From Nocardioides allogilvus (GTDB lineage Bacteria; Actinomycetota; Actinomycetes; Propionibacteriales; Nocardioidaceae), in assembly GCF_003047285.1 (NCBI RefSeq), contig NZ_PZYX01000007.1, forward strand, positions 62,001 through 126,000: a stretch of 64,000 nt of DNA, given 5' to 3'. The notes below the pieces were generated by a model. The model did not search any database. It worked only from the letters and a program-made list of their open reading frames with translations, and was not told the DNA's origin. How positions within the stretch are numbered: position 1 is the first letter of the stretch; each line of letters starts with the position of its first letter. The translations under genes and the position numbers were made by a program. Shown here piece by piece: positions 48,584 through 57,748 of this stretch.

Positions 48584-49570
48584 GTGAGCACCACTCCCTT
48601 GAAGGTCGCCGTCACCGGCGCGGCCGGTCAGATCGGCTACAGCCTGCTCTTCCGCCTCGCCAGTGGTTCGCTGCTGGGCGACCGCCCGATCGAGCTGCGC
48701 CTGCTCGAGATCGAGCCGGCCCTCAAGACGCTCGAGGGCGTCGTGATGGAGCTCGACGACTGCGCCTTCCCCAACCTCGCGGGCATCGAGATCGGCCACG
48801 AGGCCGAGAAGATCTTCGACGGCGTCAACCTCGCCCTGCTCGTCGGCGCGCGCCCGCGCGGTCCCGGCATGGAGCGTGGCGACCTGCTCTCCGCCAACGG
48901 CGCCATCTTCACCGCGCAGGGCAAGGCCCTCAACGCGGTCGCCGCTGACGACGTGCGCATCGGTGTCACCGGCAACCCGGCCAACACCAACGCCCTGATC
49001 GCGATGACCAACGCCCCCGACATCCCGCGCGAGCGGTTCTCGGCGCTCACCCGCCTCGACCACAACCGCGCGATCTCGCAGCTCGCCGCCAAGACCGGCG
49101 CTGCGGTGACCGACATCAAGAAGATGACGATCTGGGGCAACCACTCCGCCACGCAGTACCCCGACCTCTTCCACGCCGAGGTCGGCGGCAAGAACGCCGC
49201 CGAGGTCGTGGGCGACCAGGCCTGGATCGAGAACGACTTCATCCCGACCGTCGCCAAGCGCGGCGCCGCGATCATCGAGGCGCGGGGCTCGTCCTCGGCC
49301 GCCTCGGCCGCCTCGGCCACGGTCGACGCCGCGCGCGACTGGCTGCTCGGCTCCGCCGCCGACGACTGGGTCTCGATGGCGGTCGTCTCCGACGGCTCCT
49401 ACGGCGTGCCCGAGGGCCTCATCTCCTCCTTCCCCGTCACCACCAAGGACGGCGACTGGGAGATCGTCCAGGGCCTCGAGATCGACGAGTTCTCGCGCGG
49501 TCGCATCGACGCCTCGGTCGCGGAGCTCTCCGAGGAGCGCGACGCGGTCACCGAGCTCGGCCTCATCTGA
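48584..49570 (+). CDS. mdh: Malate dehydrogenase
   Basis: A 328-residue NAD-dependent MDH of the long (about 330 residue) group found in actinobacteria. The nucleotide loop is [18 protein letters not shown] (about residues 11-28). [15 protein letters not shown] is the mobile active-site loop with substrate arginines; [28 protein letters not shown] (Asp/Arg) and [15 protein letters not shown] (catalytic His near residue 186) are all intact. GTG 48584 has AGGAG five bases upstream. A terminator hairpin follows the stop. Confidence 0.96.
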   Translation: MSTTPLKVAVTGAAGQIGYSLLFRLASGSLLGDRPIELRLLEIEPALKTLEGVVMELDDCAFPNLAGIEIGHEAEKIFDGVNLALLVGARPRGPGMERGDLLSANGAIFTAQGKALNAVAADDVRIGVTGNPANTNALIAMTNAPDIPRERFSALTRLDHNRAISQLAAKTGAAVTDIKKMTIWGNHSATQYPDLFHAEVGGKNAAEVVGDQAWIENDFIPTVAKRGAAIIEARGSSSAASAASATVDAARDWLLGSAADDWVSMAVVSDGSYGVPEGLISSFPVTTKDGDWEIVQGLEIDEFSRGRIDASVAELSEERDAVTELGLI

Positions 49571-49587
49571 CCCAGCACGACCCACGC

Positions 49588-49621
49588 ACGGCCCGTCTGC
49601 TCCTCGGAGCGGGCGGGCCGT
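49588..49621. terminator. mdh terminator
   Basis: ACGGCCCG (49588-49595) pairs with CGGGCCGT (49614-49621), continued inward by CTGCTCC/GGAGCGG with one wobble, giving about 15 pairs. The DUF3017 gene converges on it. Confidence 0.7.
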
Positions 49622-49625
49622 TCGG

Positions 49626-50024
49626 CTACGGCCCCGGCTGGTTGGGGATCGAGGTGCTCAGGAAGATCAGCGCCACCCCGAGCGCGACCAGCAGCGCGAC
49701 GTCGAGCGCCTTGTGTCGTACGGCGAGCATGCCGGCGTCGCGAGGCCCCAGCACCGTGCGCACCGTGGCGGCGAGCAGCAGCGCGCCGCCGATGGTCCGG
49801 ACCCCGAGGCGCCAGTCGCTGAAGGACGCCAACAACAGGCCGGTGCCGGTGACCAGCAGCACGAGCAGGTAGAACGCACCGCCGATGGTGGAGGGATAGC
49901 GCCGCTCACCGGGCGCCTCGTCGGGGTGGTCGCCGTCGACGAGGTCCTCGGCCGAGATCGCCGGCACGTCCTCCGGCGGGCGGATGGCGCGATCGTCCGG
50001 CGGCGGCTCGAGCGGATCGGTCAC
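49626..50024 (-). CDS. DUF3017 domain-containing membrane protein
   Basis: A 132-residue protein: about 45 acidic, proline-rich residues, then three helices (GGAFYLLVLLVTGTGLLLAS, VRTIGGALLLAATVRTVL, LDVALLVALGVALIFLSTSI). FSDWRLGVRTIGGALLLA with LAVRHKALDV is the DUF3017 core. In actinobacteria this gene commonly sits directly after folD, as here (10 bases). Function unknown. GTG 50024 is assumed as start; no strong ribosome site. Confidence 0.82.
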   Translation of the reverse strand: MTDPLEPPPDDRAIRPPEDVPAISAEDLVDGDHPDEAPGERRYPSTIGGAFYLLVLLVTGTGLLLASFSDWRLGVRTIGGALLLAATVRTVLGPRDAGMLAVRHKALDVALLVALGVALIFLSTSIPNQPGP

Positions 50025-50034
50025 GAGATTCCCG

Positions 50035-50883
50035 TCATTGGGGGTGGGACTGTTCGGCGATCTCCACGATATTGGTCAGCAGCATGGCGCGGGTCATCGG
50101 TCCGACACCCTTGGGGTTGGGCGAGACCCAGCCCGCGACGTCCCACACGTCGGGCGCCACGTCACCGGTGACCTTGCCGTCGACGCGGGAGACCCCGACG
50201 TCGAGCACGGCGGCACCCGGCTTGACCATGTCGCCGGTGATGATGCCGGGGACGCCGGCGGCGGCGACCACGATGTCGGCGTGCCGCACGTGGGCGGCCA
50301 GGTCGACGGTGCCGGTGTGGCACAAGGTGACCGTGGCGTTCTCCGAGCGGCGGGTCAGCAGCAGCCCCAGCGGGCGGCCGACGGTCAGTCCGCGGCCCAC
50401 GACCGCCACCTCGGCGCCGGCGATCTGCACGCCGTGGCGGCGCAGCAGCTCGATCGCGCCGACCGGCGTGCACGGCAGCGGACCGGCCTCACCGAGCACG
50501 AGCTTGCCGAGGTTGGTCGGGTGCAGGCCGTCGACGTCCTTGGCGGGATCGACGCGCGAGAGCAGGGCGAACTCGTCGAGGCCGGTGGGCTGCTGGACCA
50601 GGAAGCCGGTGCAGGCGGGGTCGGCGTTGAGCTCGTCGATGACGGCCTCCACCTCGGCCTGGGTGGCGCTGGCGGGCAGGTCACGGCGGATCGAGGAGAT
50701 CCCCAGCTCCGCGCAGTCCTTGTGCTTGGCGCCGACGTACCACTGCGAGCCGGGGTCGTTGCCGACGAGCACGGTGCCGAGCCCGGGGGTGATCCCGCGC
50801 GCCTTGAGGGCGGCCACGCGCTCGGTGAGCTCGGCCTTGATGGTGCGCAGCGTTGCGGCGCCGTCGAGAGTCTGGGCAGTCAC
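50035..50883 (-). CDS. folD: Bifunctional methylenetetrahydrofolate dehydrogenase/cyclohydrolase
   Basis: A 282-residue FolD that oxidises 5,10-methylene-THF and hydrolyses the product to 10-formyl-THF, the one-carbon donor used by PurN and PurH encoded next door. The catalytic lysine is in [12 protein letters not shown] (about residue 53), [16 protein letters not shown] is the folate-binding block with Asp, and [16 protein letters not shown] the NADP loop. The C-terminal PGGVGPMT motif appears as [16 protein letters not shown] 50883 overlaps the MFS stop by four bases (GTGA). Confidence 0.95.
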   Translation of the reverse strand: MTAQTLDGAATLRTIKAELTERVAALKARGITPGLGTVLVGNDPGSQWYVGAKHKDCAELGISSIRRDLPASATQAEVEAVIDELNADPACTGFLVQQPTGLDEFALLSRVDPAKDVDGLHPTNLGKLVLGEAGPLPCTPVGAIELLRRHGVQIAGAEVAVVGRGLTVGRPLGLLLTRRSENATVTLCHTGTVDLAAHVRHADIVVAAAGVPGIITGDMVKPGAAVLDVGVSRVDGKVTGDVAPDVWDVAGWVSPNPKGVGPMTRAMLLTNIVEIAEQSHPQ

Positions 50884-52157
50884 GTGGTCTCCAGGGTGGG
50901 CGAAGGGGTGGTGTCGGCCACGGGTGAACCGTGGTGGGCAAGGTACCGCTCGGCGGCCCGGGCCGCCGGGTGGGAGACGGCAGCGGCCGTGATGCCGATG
51001 AGGGCGATCACCGCCCAGCCTGGCGCGCCCCAGGTGAGGGCGAGGAAGGTGTAGAGCGCGGGGAAGACGAGCGGCTCGATCTGGTAGCCGAGGCCCCACA
51101 CACCTTGGTAGTCGCCCATCCGGCGCGGGTCGGACAGCTCGGCGGTGAAGCCCCAGTCCGAGGCCGACTGCCAGAGCTCGGCGCCAGTGATGGTGATGTG
51201 GCCGATCCAGATCAGCACGATGGAGACCCAGCCGACGGTCTCGTGGGTCACGCTCAGGACCAGGCACGACAACACGAACGCCCAGCCCGATCGGCGTACG
51301 GCGCGCAGCGACCCGTTCACCGAGTCGGCACCCCGCGAGGCACGGACCTGGAGCAGGACTGCCAGCACCGTATTGGTCCCGAACAGCCACGCCAGCAGAG
51401 TGTGCGGCGCGTCGGTGCGCTCGACCAGCCAGAGCGGCACGACGACGTTGAGCAGGATCTGGTTGGAGGAGAGCACCCCGTTGCACACCCCCAGGACCAG
51501 GAAGCCCTTGTTCTTCAGCGCCGCCGGGGTGATGTGCAGGTCGGGCCCGGTCGAGACCTCCACCTTCCGCTTGATCGCGGGCAGGAACGAGACCATGACC
51601 GCGTTGATCGACAACAGGGCGGCGGTGATGAGGGGGATGGCGATGATGGCTTCCCGGGTCCCGATGCCGAGGGCCACGCCCGCCGTACCGGCACCCAGGG
51701 AGTAGCCGACGTTGCGTGCAGCCCGCTGGTAGGCCATGGCGCCGACCCGCTTGTCGCGCGGGAAGACCTCGATCCGGTAGACGTTGCGCGCCGAGCGCCC
51801 CGCCGTCTCGACCGACGCCAGCACGGCGAGCAGGACCACGAACGAGATGAAGCCCGAGGCGAGCGGCCAGGCGAGGTAGAGCAGCGCCTCGAGGAGAGCA
51901 CTGATCACCCAGAGCCGCTTGGCGCCGACCCGGTCGCCGAGGCGACCGAGCGGGATCGACAGCGCGAGGGTGACGAAGGCCGCGGCCGACATGCCCAGAC
52001 CGATCTGCGCCCCGGTGAGGCCGACGATCTGGGTGAAGAACACGGCCGTGCCGGTGAGGAACGAGCCGGTCGCGAACGCCGACAACACGCTCTGCAGCGC
52101 CAGGTCCCGTTCGAGCTTCGTGGGCGGCAGGATCGCCCGCAGCCATCTCGTCACCAC
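50880..52157 (-). CDS. MFS transporter, unknown substrate
   Basis: A 425-residue major facilitator protein with 12 helices. Helices 1-3 are [40 protein letters not shown] and [20 protein letters not shown]; motif A is [16 protein letters not shown]. Near the middle is an extended cytosolic loop ([20 protein letters not shown]). No substrate motif is readable. The start is GTG 52157 (GTG 52154 adjacent) with GGAGG five bases upstream. A perfect 22-bp palindrome ends 14 bases before the start; its core recurs upstream of icd. The stop overlaps folD, so the operon reads MFS-folD-DUF3017. Confidence 0.87.
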   Translation of the reverse strand: MVTRWLRAILPPTKLERDLALQSVLSAFATGSFLTGTAVFFTQIVGLTGAQIGLGMSAAAFVTLALSIPLGRLGDRVGAKRLWVISALLEALLYLAWPLASGFISFVVLLAVLASVETAGRSARNVYRIEVFPRDKRVGAMAYQRAARNVGYSLGAGTAGVALGIGTREAIIAIPLITAALLSINAVMVSFLPAIKRKVEVSTGPDLHITPAALKNKGFLVLGVCNGVLSSNQILLNVVVPLWLVERTDAPHTLLAWLFGTNTVLAVLLQVRASRGADSVNGSLRAVRRSGWAFVLSCLVLSVTHETVGWVSIVLIWIGHITITGAELWQSASDWGFTAELSDPRRMGDYQGVWGLGYQIEPLVFPALYTFLALTWGAPGWAVIALIGITAAAVSHPAARAAERYLAHHGSPVADTTPSPTLETT

Positions 52158-52170
52158 ATCACCCTCCCCC

Positions 52171-52192
52171 GATATCTTGACGTCAAGATATC
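52171..52192. promoter_or_regulatory. Perfect 22-bp palindromic operator candidate
   Basis: An uninterrupted palindrome centred on CTTGACGTCAAG with GATAT/ATATC arms, five bases before the purH stop end and 13 bases upstream of the MFS GTG. It contains -35-like TTGACG on both strands. The 12-bp core matches the icd site. Confidence 0.7.
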
Positions 52193-52197
52193 ACCGG

Positions 52198-53787
52198 TCA
52201 GTGGAAGAAGTGCCTGGCGCCGGTGAAGTACATCGTGATGCCGGCCTTCTCGGCGGCCTCGATGACCTCGTTGTCGCGCACCGAGCCACCGGGCTGGACG
52301 ATCGCCGTCACGCCACCGTCGATCAGCACCTGGGCACCGTCGGCGAAGGGGAAGAAGGCGTCGGAGGCCGCGACCGAGCCGACGGCCCGCTCCCCCGCGC
52401 GCTCGACCGCGAGGCGGCAGGAGTCGACGCGGTTGACCTGGCCCATGCCGACACCGACCGAGGCGCCGTCGGCCGCGAGCAGGATCGCGTTGGACTTCAC
52501 GGCCCGGCAGGCGCGCCAGGCGAAGGCGAGGTCGGCCAGCACCTCGGCCGAGGCGGCCGTGCCGGTCGCGAGCGTCCAGGTCGACGGGTCGTCGCCGCCA
52601 CCGTCGACGACGGCGTCGATGACGTCGCGCTGCTGCACGAGCAGGCCGCCGGAGATCGCGCGGATCTCGGTGCCGCCACGCGGCAGCGGGGCCGACTCGA
52701 GGATCCGGATGTTCTTCTTCGCCGCGAGGATCTCGACAGCGCCGTCCTCGTAGCCCGGGGCGACGACGACCTCGGTGAAGATCTCCGCGACCTGCCTGGC
52801 CATCTCGACCGACACGGGCACGTTGGTGGCGATCACGCCGCCGAACGCCGAGACCGGGTCGCAGGCGTGGGCCTTGCGGTGGGCGTCGGCGACGTCCGCG
52901 CCGACCGCGATGCCGCACGGGTTGGCGTGCTTGATGATCGCCACCGCGGGCTGGTCGAAGTCGTAGGCGGCGCGCCGGGCCGCGTCGGCGTCGACGTAGT
53001 TGTTGTAGGACATCTCCTTGCCGTGGTGCTGGGTCGCCTGCGCGAGCCCGGGACCGCCGGGGAGGTGGCCGTTGGAGTAGATCGCGGCCGACTGGTGCGG
53101 GTTCTCGCCGTAGCGCAGCACCGCGTCCTTCTCCCAGGTCGCGCCCATCCACGCCGGGAAGCCCGTGTCGTCGCTGGAGTCGGTCAGGACGTTGCCCATC
53201 CAGGACGCCACGTGCACGTCGTACGTCGCGGTGTGCACGAACGCCTCGGCGGCCAGCGCCTTGCGGGCGTCCAGGGTGAAGCCCCCGGCAGCGACGGCGG
53301 CCAGCACGTCGGCGTACCGCGCAGGCGAGGTGACGATGGCGACCGAGGGGTGGTTCTTCGCGGCAGCGCGCACCATCGAGGGGCCGCCGATGTCGATCTG
53401 CTCGACGCACTCGTCGGGGCTCGCGCCCGAGGCGACGGTCTGGGTGAAGGGGTAGAGGTTGGACACGACCAGGTCGAAGGGCTCGACGCCGAGGTCGGCC
53501 AGCTGCTGGACGTGGGTGTCGAGGCGACGGTCGGCCAGGATGCCGGCGTGCACGCGCGGGTGGAGGGTCTTGACCCGGCCGTCGAGGCACTCGGGGAAGC
53601 CGGTGAGGTCCTCGACCTTCGTGACGGGCAGGCCGAGGTCGGCGATCAGCTTGGCGGAGCCACCGGTGGAGACCAGCTCGACACCGGCGTCGTGCAGCCC
53701 GCGGACGAGCTCGTCGAGCCCGGCCTTGTCGTAGACGGAGACCAGCGCGCGCTTGATCGGGATCTGGTCATGGGGGCGTTGGGACAC
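52198..53787 (-). CDS. purH: Bifunctional AICAR transformylase/IMP cyclohydrolase
   Basis: A 529-residue enzyme for the last two steps of IMP synthesis. The N-terminal MGS-like IMP cyclohydrolase domain starts [20 protein letters not shown] and has [40 protein letters not shown] and [11 protein letters not shown]. The C-terminal AICAR formyltransferase domain has [22 protein letters not shown] (catalytic Lys-His), [13 protein letters not shown] and the terminal [23 protein letters not shown] 53787 follows GGAGCAG. A ZTP riboswitch lies in its leader, matching the substrate of the second reaction. Confidence 0.96.
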   Translation of the reverse strand: MSQRPHDQIPIKRALVSVYDKAGLDELVRGLHDAGVELVSTGGSAKLIADLGLPVTKVEDLTGFPECLDGRVKTLHPRVHAGILADRRLDTHVQQLADLGVEPFDLVVSNLYPFTQTVASGASPDECVEQIDIGGPSMVRAAAKNHPSVAIVTSPARYADVLAAVAAGGFTLDARKALAAEAFVHTATYDVHVASWMGNVLTDSSDDTGFPAWMGATWEKDAVLRYGENPHQSAAIYSNGHLPGGPGLAQATQHHGKEMSYNNYVDADAARRAAYDFDQPAVAIIKHANPCGIAVGADVADAHRKAHACDPVSAFGGVIATNVPVSVEMARQVAEIFTEVVVAPGYEDGAVEILAAKKNIRILESAPLPRGGTEIRAISGGLLVQQRDVIDAVVDGGGDDPSTWTLATGTAASAEVLADLAFAWRACRAVKSNAILLAADGASVGVGMGQVNRVDSCRLAVERAGERAVGSVAASDAFFPFADGAQVLIDGGVTAIVQPGGSVRDNEVIEAAEKAGITMYFTGARHFFH

Positions 53788-53809
53788 GGGGCTGCTCCAA
53801 AAGTCGCTG

Positions 53810-53886
53810 CGGAGGGGAGCACCCAGGCGTTCGATGCTCCACGGCTTCACTCCCTGGTGGTCACCCACCTGCGCCAGTCGTGTGGG
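53810..53886 (-). ncRNA. ZTP (pfl) riboswitch in the purH leader
   Basis: On the minus strand, between the purN stop and purH, the conserved pfl blocks appear in order and spacing: GACTGGCG (53872-53879), a small stem GGTGGGTGACCACC, AGGGAGTGA (the GGGAGUG core), CCGTGG and CGCCTGGGTGC (the CCUGGGC core). This RNA senses ZTP/ZMP (AICAR) and controls purine and folate genes. A purH position is expected because ZMP is a PurH substrate. Boundaries are approximate; mode of control is not evident. Confidence 0.85.
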
Positions 53887-53893
53887 GGTCAGC

Positions 53894-54511
53894 CTACGGG
53901 GCCGCGGGGCCGATGTGCACCTTGCGTCCCTCGACGACCAGGCTGCCGTGGGCGATCCGGCCGACCGCGTCGACGAGCATCTCCCGCTCGGCCGCCTTGA
54001 TCCGCTCGTGCAGGGACTCGACGTCGTCGTCGTCCTCGACCGGGACGGCCGTCTGGGCCACGATCGGGCCGGTGTCGATGCCGCCGTCGACCAGGAAGAG
54101 CGTCGCGCCGGTGACCTTGACGCCGTAGGCCAGGGCATCCGCCGGACCGTGCATGCCGGGGAACGACGGGGACAGCGCCGGGTGCGTGTTCACGACCCGG
54201 TGCTCGAACCGGGCCAGGAAGTCGTCACTGACCAGCTTCATGAAGCCCGCGAGCACGATCAGGTCGGGTTCGAAGCCCGCGACCGAGGTCGCCATGGCCC
54301 GGTCCCAGTGCTCGCGGCTGGTGAACTGCGACACCTGCTTGACGAAGGTGGGGATGCCGGCGCGGTCGGCCCGCGCCAGGCCCTCGATGTCGTCACGGTC
54401 GGCACCGACGGCGACGACCTGGGCGCCGTACGCCGGATCGGCGCAGGCGTCGATCAGGGCCTGGAGGTTGGTGCCTGCACCGGAGACGAGGACGACAAGA
54501 CGAGAGGTCAC
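53894..54511 (-). CDS. purN: Phosphoribosylglycinamide formyltransferase
   Basis: A 205-residue GAR transformylase transferring the formyl group of 10-formyl-[21 protein letters not shown] is the GAR phosphate-binding loop; [17 protein letters not shown], the catalytic Asn-His of [14 protein letters not shown] and Asp of [13 protein letters not shown] are present. Length is normal. GTG 54511 precedes [17 protein letters not shown]. The gene lies 10 bases after perM and before the riboswitch-purH unit. Confidence 0.95.
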   Translation of the reverse strand: MTSRLVVLVSGAGTNLQALIDACADPAYGAQVVAVGADRDDIEGLARADRAGIPTFVKQVSQFTSREHWDRAMATSVAGFEPDLIVLAGFMKLVSDDFLARFEHRVVNTHPALSPSFPGMHGPADALAYGVKVTGATLFLVDGGIDTGPIVAQTAVPVEDDDDVESLHERIKAAEREMLVDAVGRIAHGSLVVEGRKVHIGPAAP

Positions 54512-54521
54512 GCGGCGGATT

Positions 54522-55757
54522 CTAGGGCGCGACGTCGCTGCCACGGCGCTGGTACCAGGCCATGGCCACGGCACCGACCAGGCCGCCGAGCCCGAAGGCC
54601 GTGATCGCGGCGACCAGCACGTCCGGCACGAAGGGCCCGACATGGCGCATCCGGCCCGGACCGGCTGCACCGCCGGCGACCGAAGCGAGCAGGGCGAAGA
54701 CGACACCGGCCACGATCCCGCCGCCGCAGCCGCGCAGGGCGGCCTCGCGCCAGCCCGGCGCCGGGTGCCGGCGCTGCCACCACATGGTCGCGAGCGCGGC
54801 CACCAGCGGCGGCAGCCACACCAGCGACGACAGGAGGACTCCGGGCGCACCGACGCCGGGCAGAGCGGCGAGCAGCGCGAAGAGCGGGAGCGCTCCCAGG
54901 ACGACGGTGCCGGGCGAGACGAGGGTGTTGCCACCCACGGCGAAACCCGGGCCGAGCAGGAAGGAGCCGGAGAACAGGGTGGCGTTGGGCGCGAAGCCGG
55001 CGTTGGCGACGGCGTAGACCGCGCCCTCCCCCACGCCGAGGTGCAAGCGGCTCATCATCGTGGCAGCCTCGCCGACGCCGAAGGCCAGAGCGACGAGGAA
55101 CACGACGGTCGAGAGCGCGAGGAAGGCGGTCAGGACGACCGCCGCCGTGGCGGCGGCCTGCCGGACGACGGGCGGGACGAAGGTCGCCCAGATGGCTGCT
55201 CGACCGGAGCCGATCGCAATGGCGGGCGCGGCGATGACGAGCGACATCCCCAGGCTCCAGAGCACCACCCGAGGCACGCTCAGGGTCGTCTCGACGCTCG
55301 CGGTCAGGGTTGCGACCACCACCGCGACGAGGGCGTAGCCGACGAAGAACAGCCCAGAGCCCATGGGCACGGTCAGGTCGCGCTCGCCGTCGGAGATCCG
55401 GTCGGAGTCGGGGCCGTGGCCCGACAGGGCCTCCCCGACACGGTGCCCCAGCCGCCACATCGACCAGGCGCAGATCGCGGTCAGCCCGAGCGGCACGATG
55501 CCCACGGCGGTGCCGTAGACGGTGATCCCGGAGCCGTGGGCCATCAACCAGGCGACCGCACCCATCCGCATGCCGTCGCGCGGGACCCCGTGGGCGCCGG
55601 CGTCGGCGGCGAACCAGCCGATGATGCCGACCGCCACGCAGACCAGCAGCGGTGCCAGGGCAGCCGCCGCCCCGCCCAGCGTCGCGACGAGGACCAGCGG
55701 TCGCTGCGCGCGGGGGCTGGTGGTGCGGTCACGGCGGTCGAGAAGCAGGGAGGTCAT
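54522..55757 (-). CDS. PerM-like polytopic membrane protein (DUF6350)
   Basis: A 411-residue membrane protein with about nine or ten helices, e.g. PLVLVATLGGAAAALAPLLV, FFVGYALVAVVVATLTAS, AAATAAVVLTAFLALSTVVF and VLVAAITAFGLGGLVGAVAM. The conserved central part HLGVGEGAVYAVANAGFAPN followed by FLLGPGFAVGGNTLVSPG is typical of DUF6350. Mycobacterial PerM (Rv0955), needed for division and persistence, lies next to purN-purH (Rv0956-0957), the same order as here. ATG 55757 was chosen; the frame is open 25 codons farther. Divergent from the sigma-like gene, starts 74 bases apart. Confidence 0.88.
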   Translation of the reverse strand: MTSLLLDRRDRTTSPRAQRPLVLVATLGGAAAALAPLLVCVAVGIIGWFAADAGAHGVPRDGMRMGAVAWLMAHGSGITVYGTAVGIVPLGLTAICAWSMWRLGHRVGEALSGHGPDSDRISDGERDLTVPMGSGLFFVGYALVAVVVATLTASVETTLSVPRVVLWSLGMSLVIAAPAIAIGSGRAAIWATFVPPVVRQAAATAAVVLTAFLALSTVVFLVALAFGVGEAATMMSRLHLGVGEGAVYAVANAGFAPNATLFSGSFLLGPGFAVGGNTLVSPGTVVLGALPLFALLAALPGVGAPGVLLSSLVWLPPLVAALATMWWQRRHPAPGWREAALRGCGGGIVAGVVFALLASVAGGAAGPGRMRHVGPFVPDVLVAAITAFGLGGLVGAVAMAWYQRRGSDVAP

Positions 55758-55830
55758 GGCTCCGCCATCATGACCCGATCGCCGAGCGCGTTCGCGCTGC
55801 CACGCCGCGACCCCGTACCGTGGAGCGGTC

Positions 55831-57708
55831 ATGAGGAGCCCTGAAGCGTTCGACGCCTTTTACGCCGGATCACGTGATCGTCTCCTGCTCGAGACCTACG
55901 CACTGACCGGAGACCTGCCCGCCGCGCGCACCGCCGTGCGCGACGCGTTCGCGGTCGCCTGGCACCACTGGGCGAAGGTGGGACGGCTCGAGGAGCCCGA
56001 GGCGTGGGTGCGCCCGCACGCCCACAGCCGGGCCCTGCGCCGGCACGCCGCCCGCCCGTGGCACCGCGACAAGGGTGTCGACGCCAACGTCCGGGCGACG
56101 CTGGACGCGCTCGGCAAGCTCAGCGGCCACGAGCGCAAGGCCCTGGTGCTGACGGTCCTGTCCCCGCTGCCGCTCGCCGACATCGCCCGCGAGGTGGGCC
56201 TCCCCCGTGCCGAGACCGAGCGCGCGCTGCAGAGCGCGACCACCCGGTTCGCGCTGGCACGCTCCGTTCCGAGCACCGACGTGCGGCTCCGGCTCGACGC
56301 GCTGCGGGCTCCGCTGATCGACACCCGCTGGCCACGCGGCCCGATCATCCGCCGGACGGGCACCACCCGTCGCCGTACCCACACACTGATCGGCTCAGCG
56401 ACCGTCGGTCTCGCCCTCCTCGTCTCGGGCACGGTCGTCTCCTCCGGCGGCGCCGAGCCGAGCAGCCTCGACCAGGAGAACGCCCTGCCCGGCATCACGG
56501 TGCGCGAGGCCTCGGCCGAGGCCGCCCCGGCCCTCGACGACGGCACGCTCCTGGCCGCCGCGCAGACCGAGCGCTACGGCCGCGGCCTCACCTGGCGCGA
56601 GGCCGAGACCTCCGACAACCTGGCGGGCTCGGGCCTGGTGATGCCGTGCCAGCAGACGCGCTTCGCCGACCCGGCGGGCGCGGGAGCGCTGGTGCGCTCG
56701 TTCAGCGGGACGGCCCAGGTCACGAAGCCGGCGGGGAAGAAGTCCGCGAAGAAGCGCAAGGTCACCGAGGAGCGAGCCACCGCGATCGAGTTCGTGGAGC
56801 TCTCGGCCGACCAGGCGCAGGCCCGCGCCGCGTTCGAGACCACGCGCGGGTGGTATGCCGACTGCCTGGACGCCCGCACCCAGCTGTTGTCCACCGAGTC
56901 CGTGCAGCGCGTCGGCGACGAGGCCACGGTGCTGATGCTGCGCACCTGGAACAAGACCCCGAGCCGGATCGCCGTGGGACTCGCACGCACGGGCCAGCTC
57001 ACCGTCACGACGATGGTGCGCTCGACCGGTGCCCCGGTGGCTGCCCGCACGGCCGCCGCGGGGCTGGCCGCCGCCGTCAACGCCACCTGTGGCGCCCCGG
57101 GCGCCGGGGCCTGCGCCGGACCGCCCCGGCTGCGCGCGAGCGAGCCGTTCCCGATCGGCCAGCCGTCGGGGCTGCTGGCCGCGGTCGACCTGCCGCCCGT
57201 CTCCGGCGCCGTCGGTCCGTGGGTCGGCACCGATCCCGTCCGTGCGCGGAACAACTACGCCGCCACGCGGTGCGACAACACCACGTTCCGCGGCAAGGGC
57301 CTCAAGCAGGCCCTGACCCGGACCTTCCTGTTCCCGGCGACGAAGAAGGACACCACCTTCGGGCTCACCCAGACGGTGGCCACGACGCGGGCCGACCGGG
57401 CCCGCGACTTCGTCGGCGAGGTGCGCAGCCGCATCCGCAGGTGCGGCCAGGCCAACCTCGGCACCTCCGTGAACACGCTGGTCAACCGCTCGGGCAAGGA
57501 CGTCGAGATGACGGTCTGGGACCTCGACGTGGAGATCTCCGACAATCGCACGATCCAGTTCTGGATGGCGATCATGCGCGACGGCAACGCCGTCTCCCAG
57601 GTCGGCTTCACGCCGGCCGGGGACATGACCATCGCGCGTGACGACTTCACCGCGATCGCCGAGCGCGCGCTGGAGCGCCTCGACGACCTGCCCAGCGCAC
57701 AGCGCTGA
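55831..57708 (+). CDS. Membrane-tethered sigma factor-like protein with extracytoplasmic sensor-like domains
   Basis: A 625-residue fusion. Residues 1-80 resemble ECF sigma region 2 (FDAFYAGSRDRLLLETYALT...AVRDAFAVAWHHWAKV, EPEAWV); 85-142 resemble region 4 with its helix-turn-helix (LSGHERKALVLTVLSPLPLA, DIAREVGLPRAETERALQSA). A basic stretch RRTGTTRRRTHT precedes one membrane helix (about 185-203, LIGSATVGLALLVSGTVV). The remaining 420 residues should be outside: two similar alpha/beta domains with Cys 273, 345, 420, 428 and Cys 481, 538, like the PknH C-terminal sensor fold (AIEFVELSADQAQARAAFET...CL). A sigma factor normally acts free in the cytosol, so it may be released or be a non-canonical regulator. 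TACCGT and GGAGCG precede the ATG. Confidence 0.75.
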   Translation: MRSPEAFDAFYAGSRDRLLLETYALTGDLPAARTAVRDAFAVAWHHWAKVGRLEEPEAWVRPHAHSRALRRHAARPWHRDKGVDANVRATLDALGKLSGHERKALVLTVLSPLPLADIAREVGLPRAETERALQSATTRFALARSVPSTDVRLRLDALRAPLIDTRWPRGPIIRRTGTTRRRTHTLIGSATVGLALLVSGTVVSSGGAEPSSLDQENALPGITVREASAEAAPALDDGTLLAAAQTERYGRGLTWREAETSDNLAGSGLVMPCQQTRFADPAGAGALVRSFSGTAQVTKPAGKKSAKKRKVTEERATAIEFVELSADQAQARAAFETTRGWYADCLDARTQLLSTESVQRVGDEATVLMLRTWNKTPSRIAVGLARTGQLTVTTMVRSTGAPVAARTAAAGLAAAVNATCGAPGAGACAGPPRLRASEPFPIGQPSGLLAAVDLPPVSGAVGPWVGTDPVRARNNYAATRCDNTTFRGKGLKQALTRTFLFPATKKDTTFGLTQTVATTRADRARDFVGEVRSRIRRCGQANLGTSVNTLVNRSGKDVEMTVWDLDVEISDNRTIQFWMAIMRDGNAVSQVGFTPAGDMTIARDDFTAIAERALERLDDLPSAQR

Positions 57709-57748
57709 GCGGTCACAACTATCGCTGGGAGCCGCGCGTCTCCTGAGC

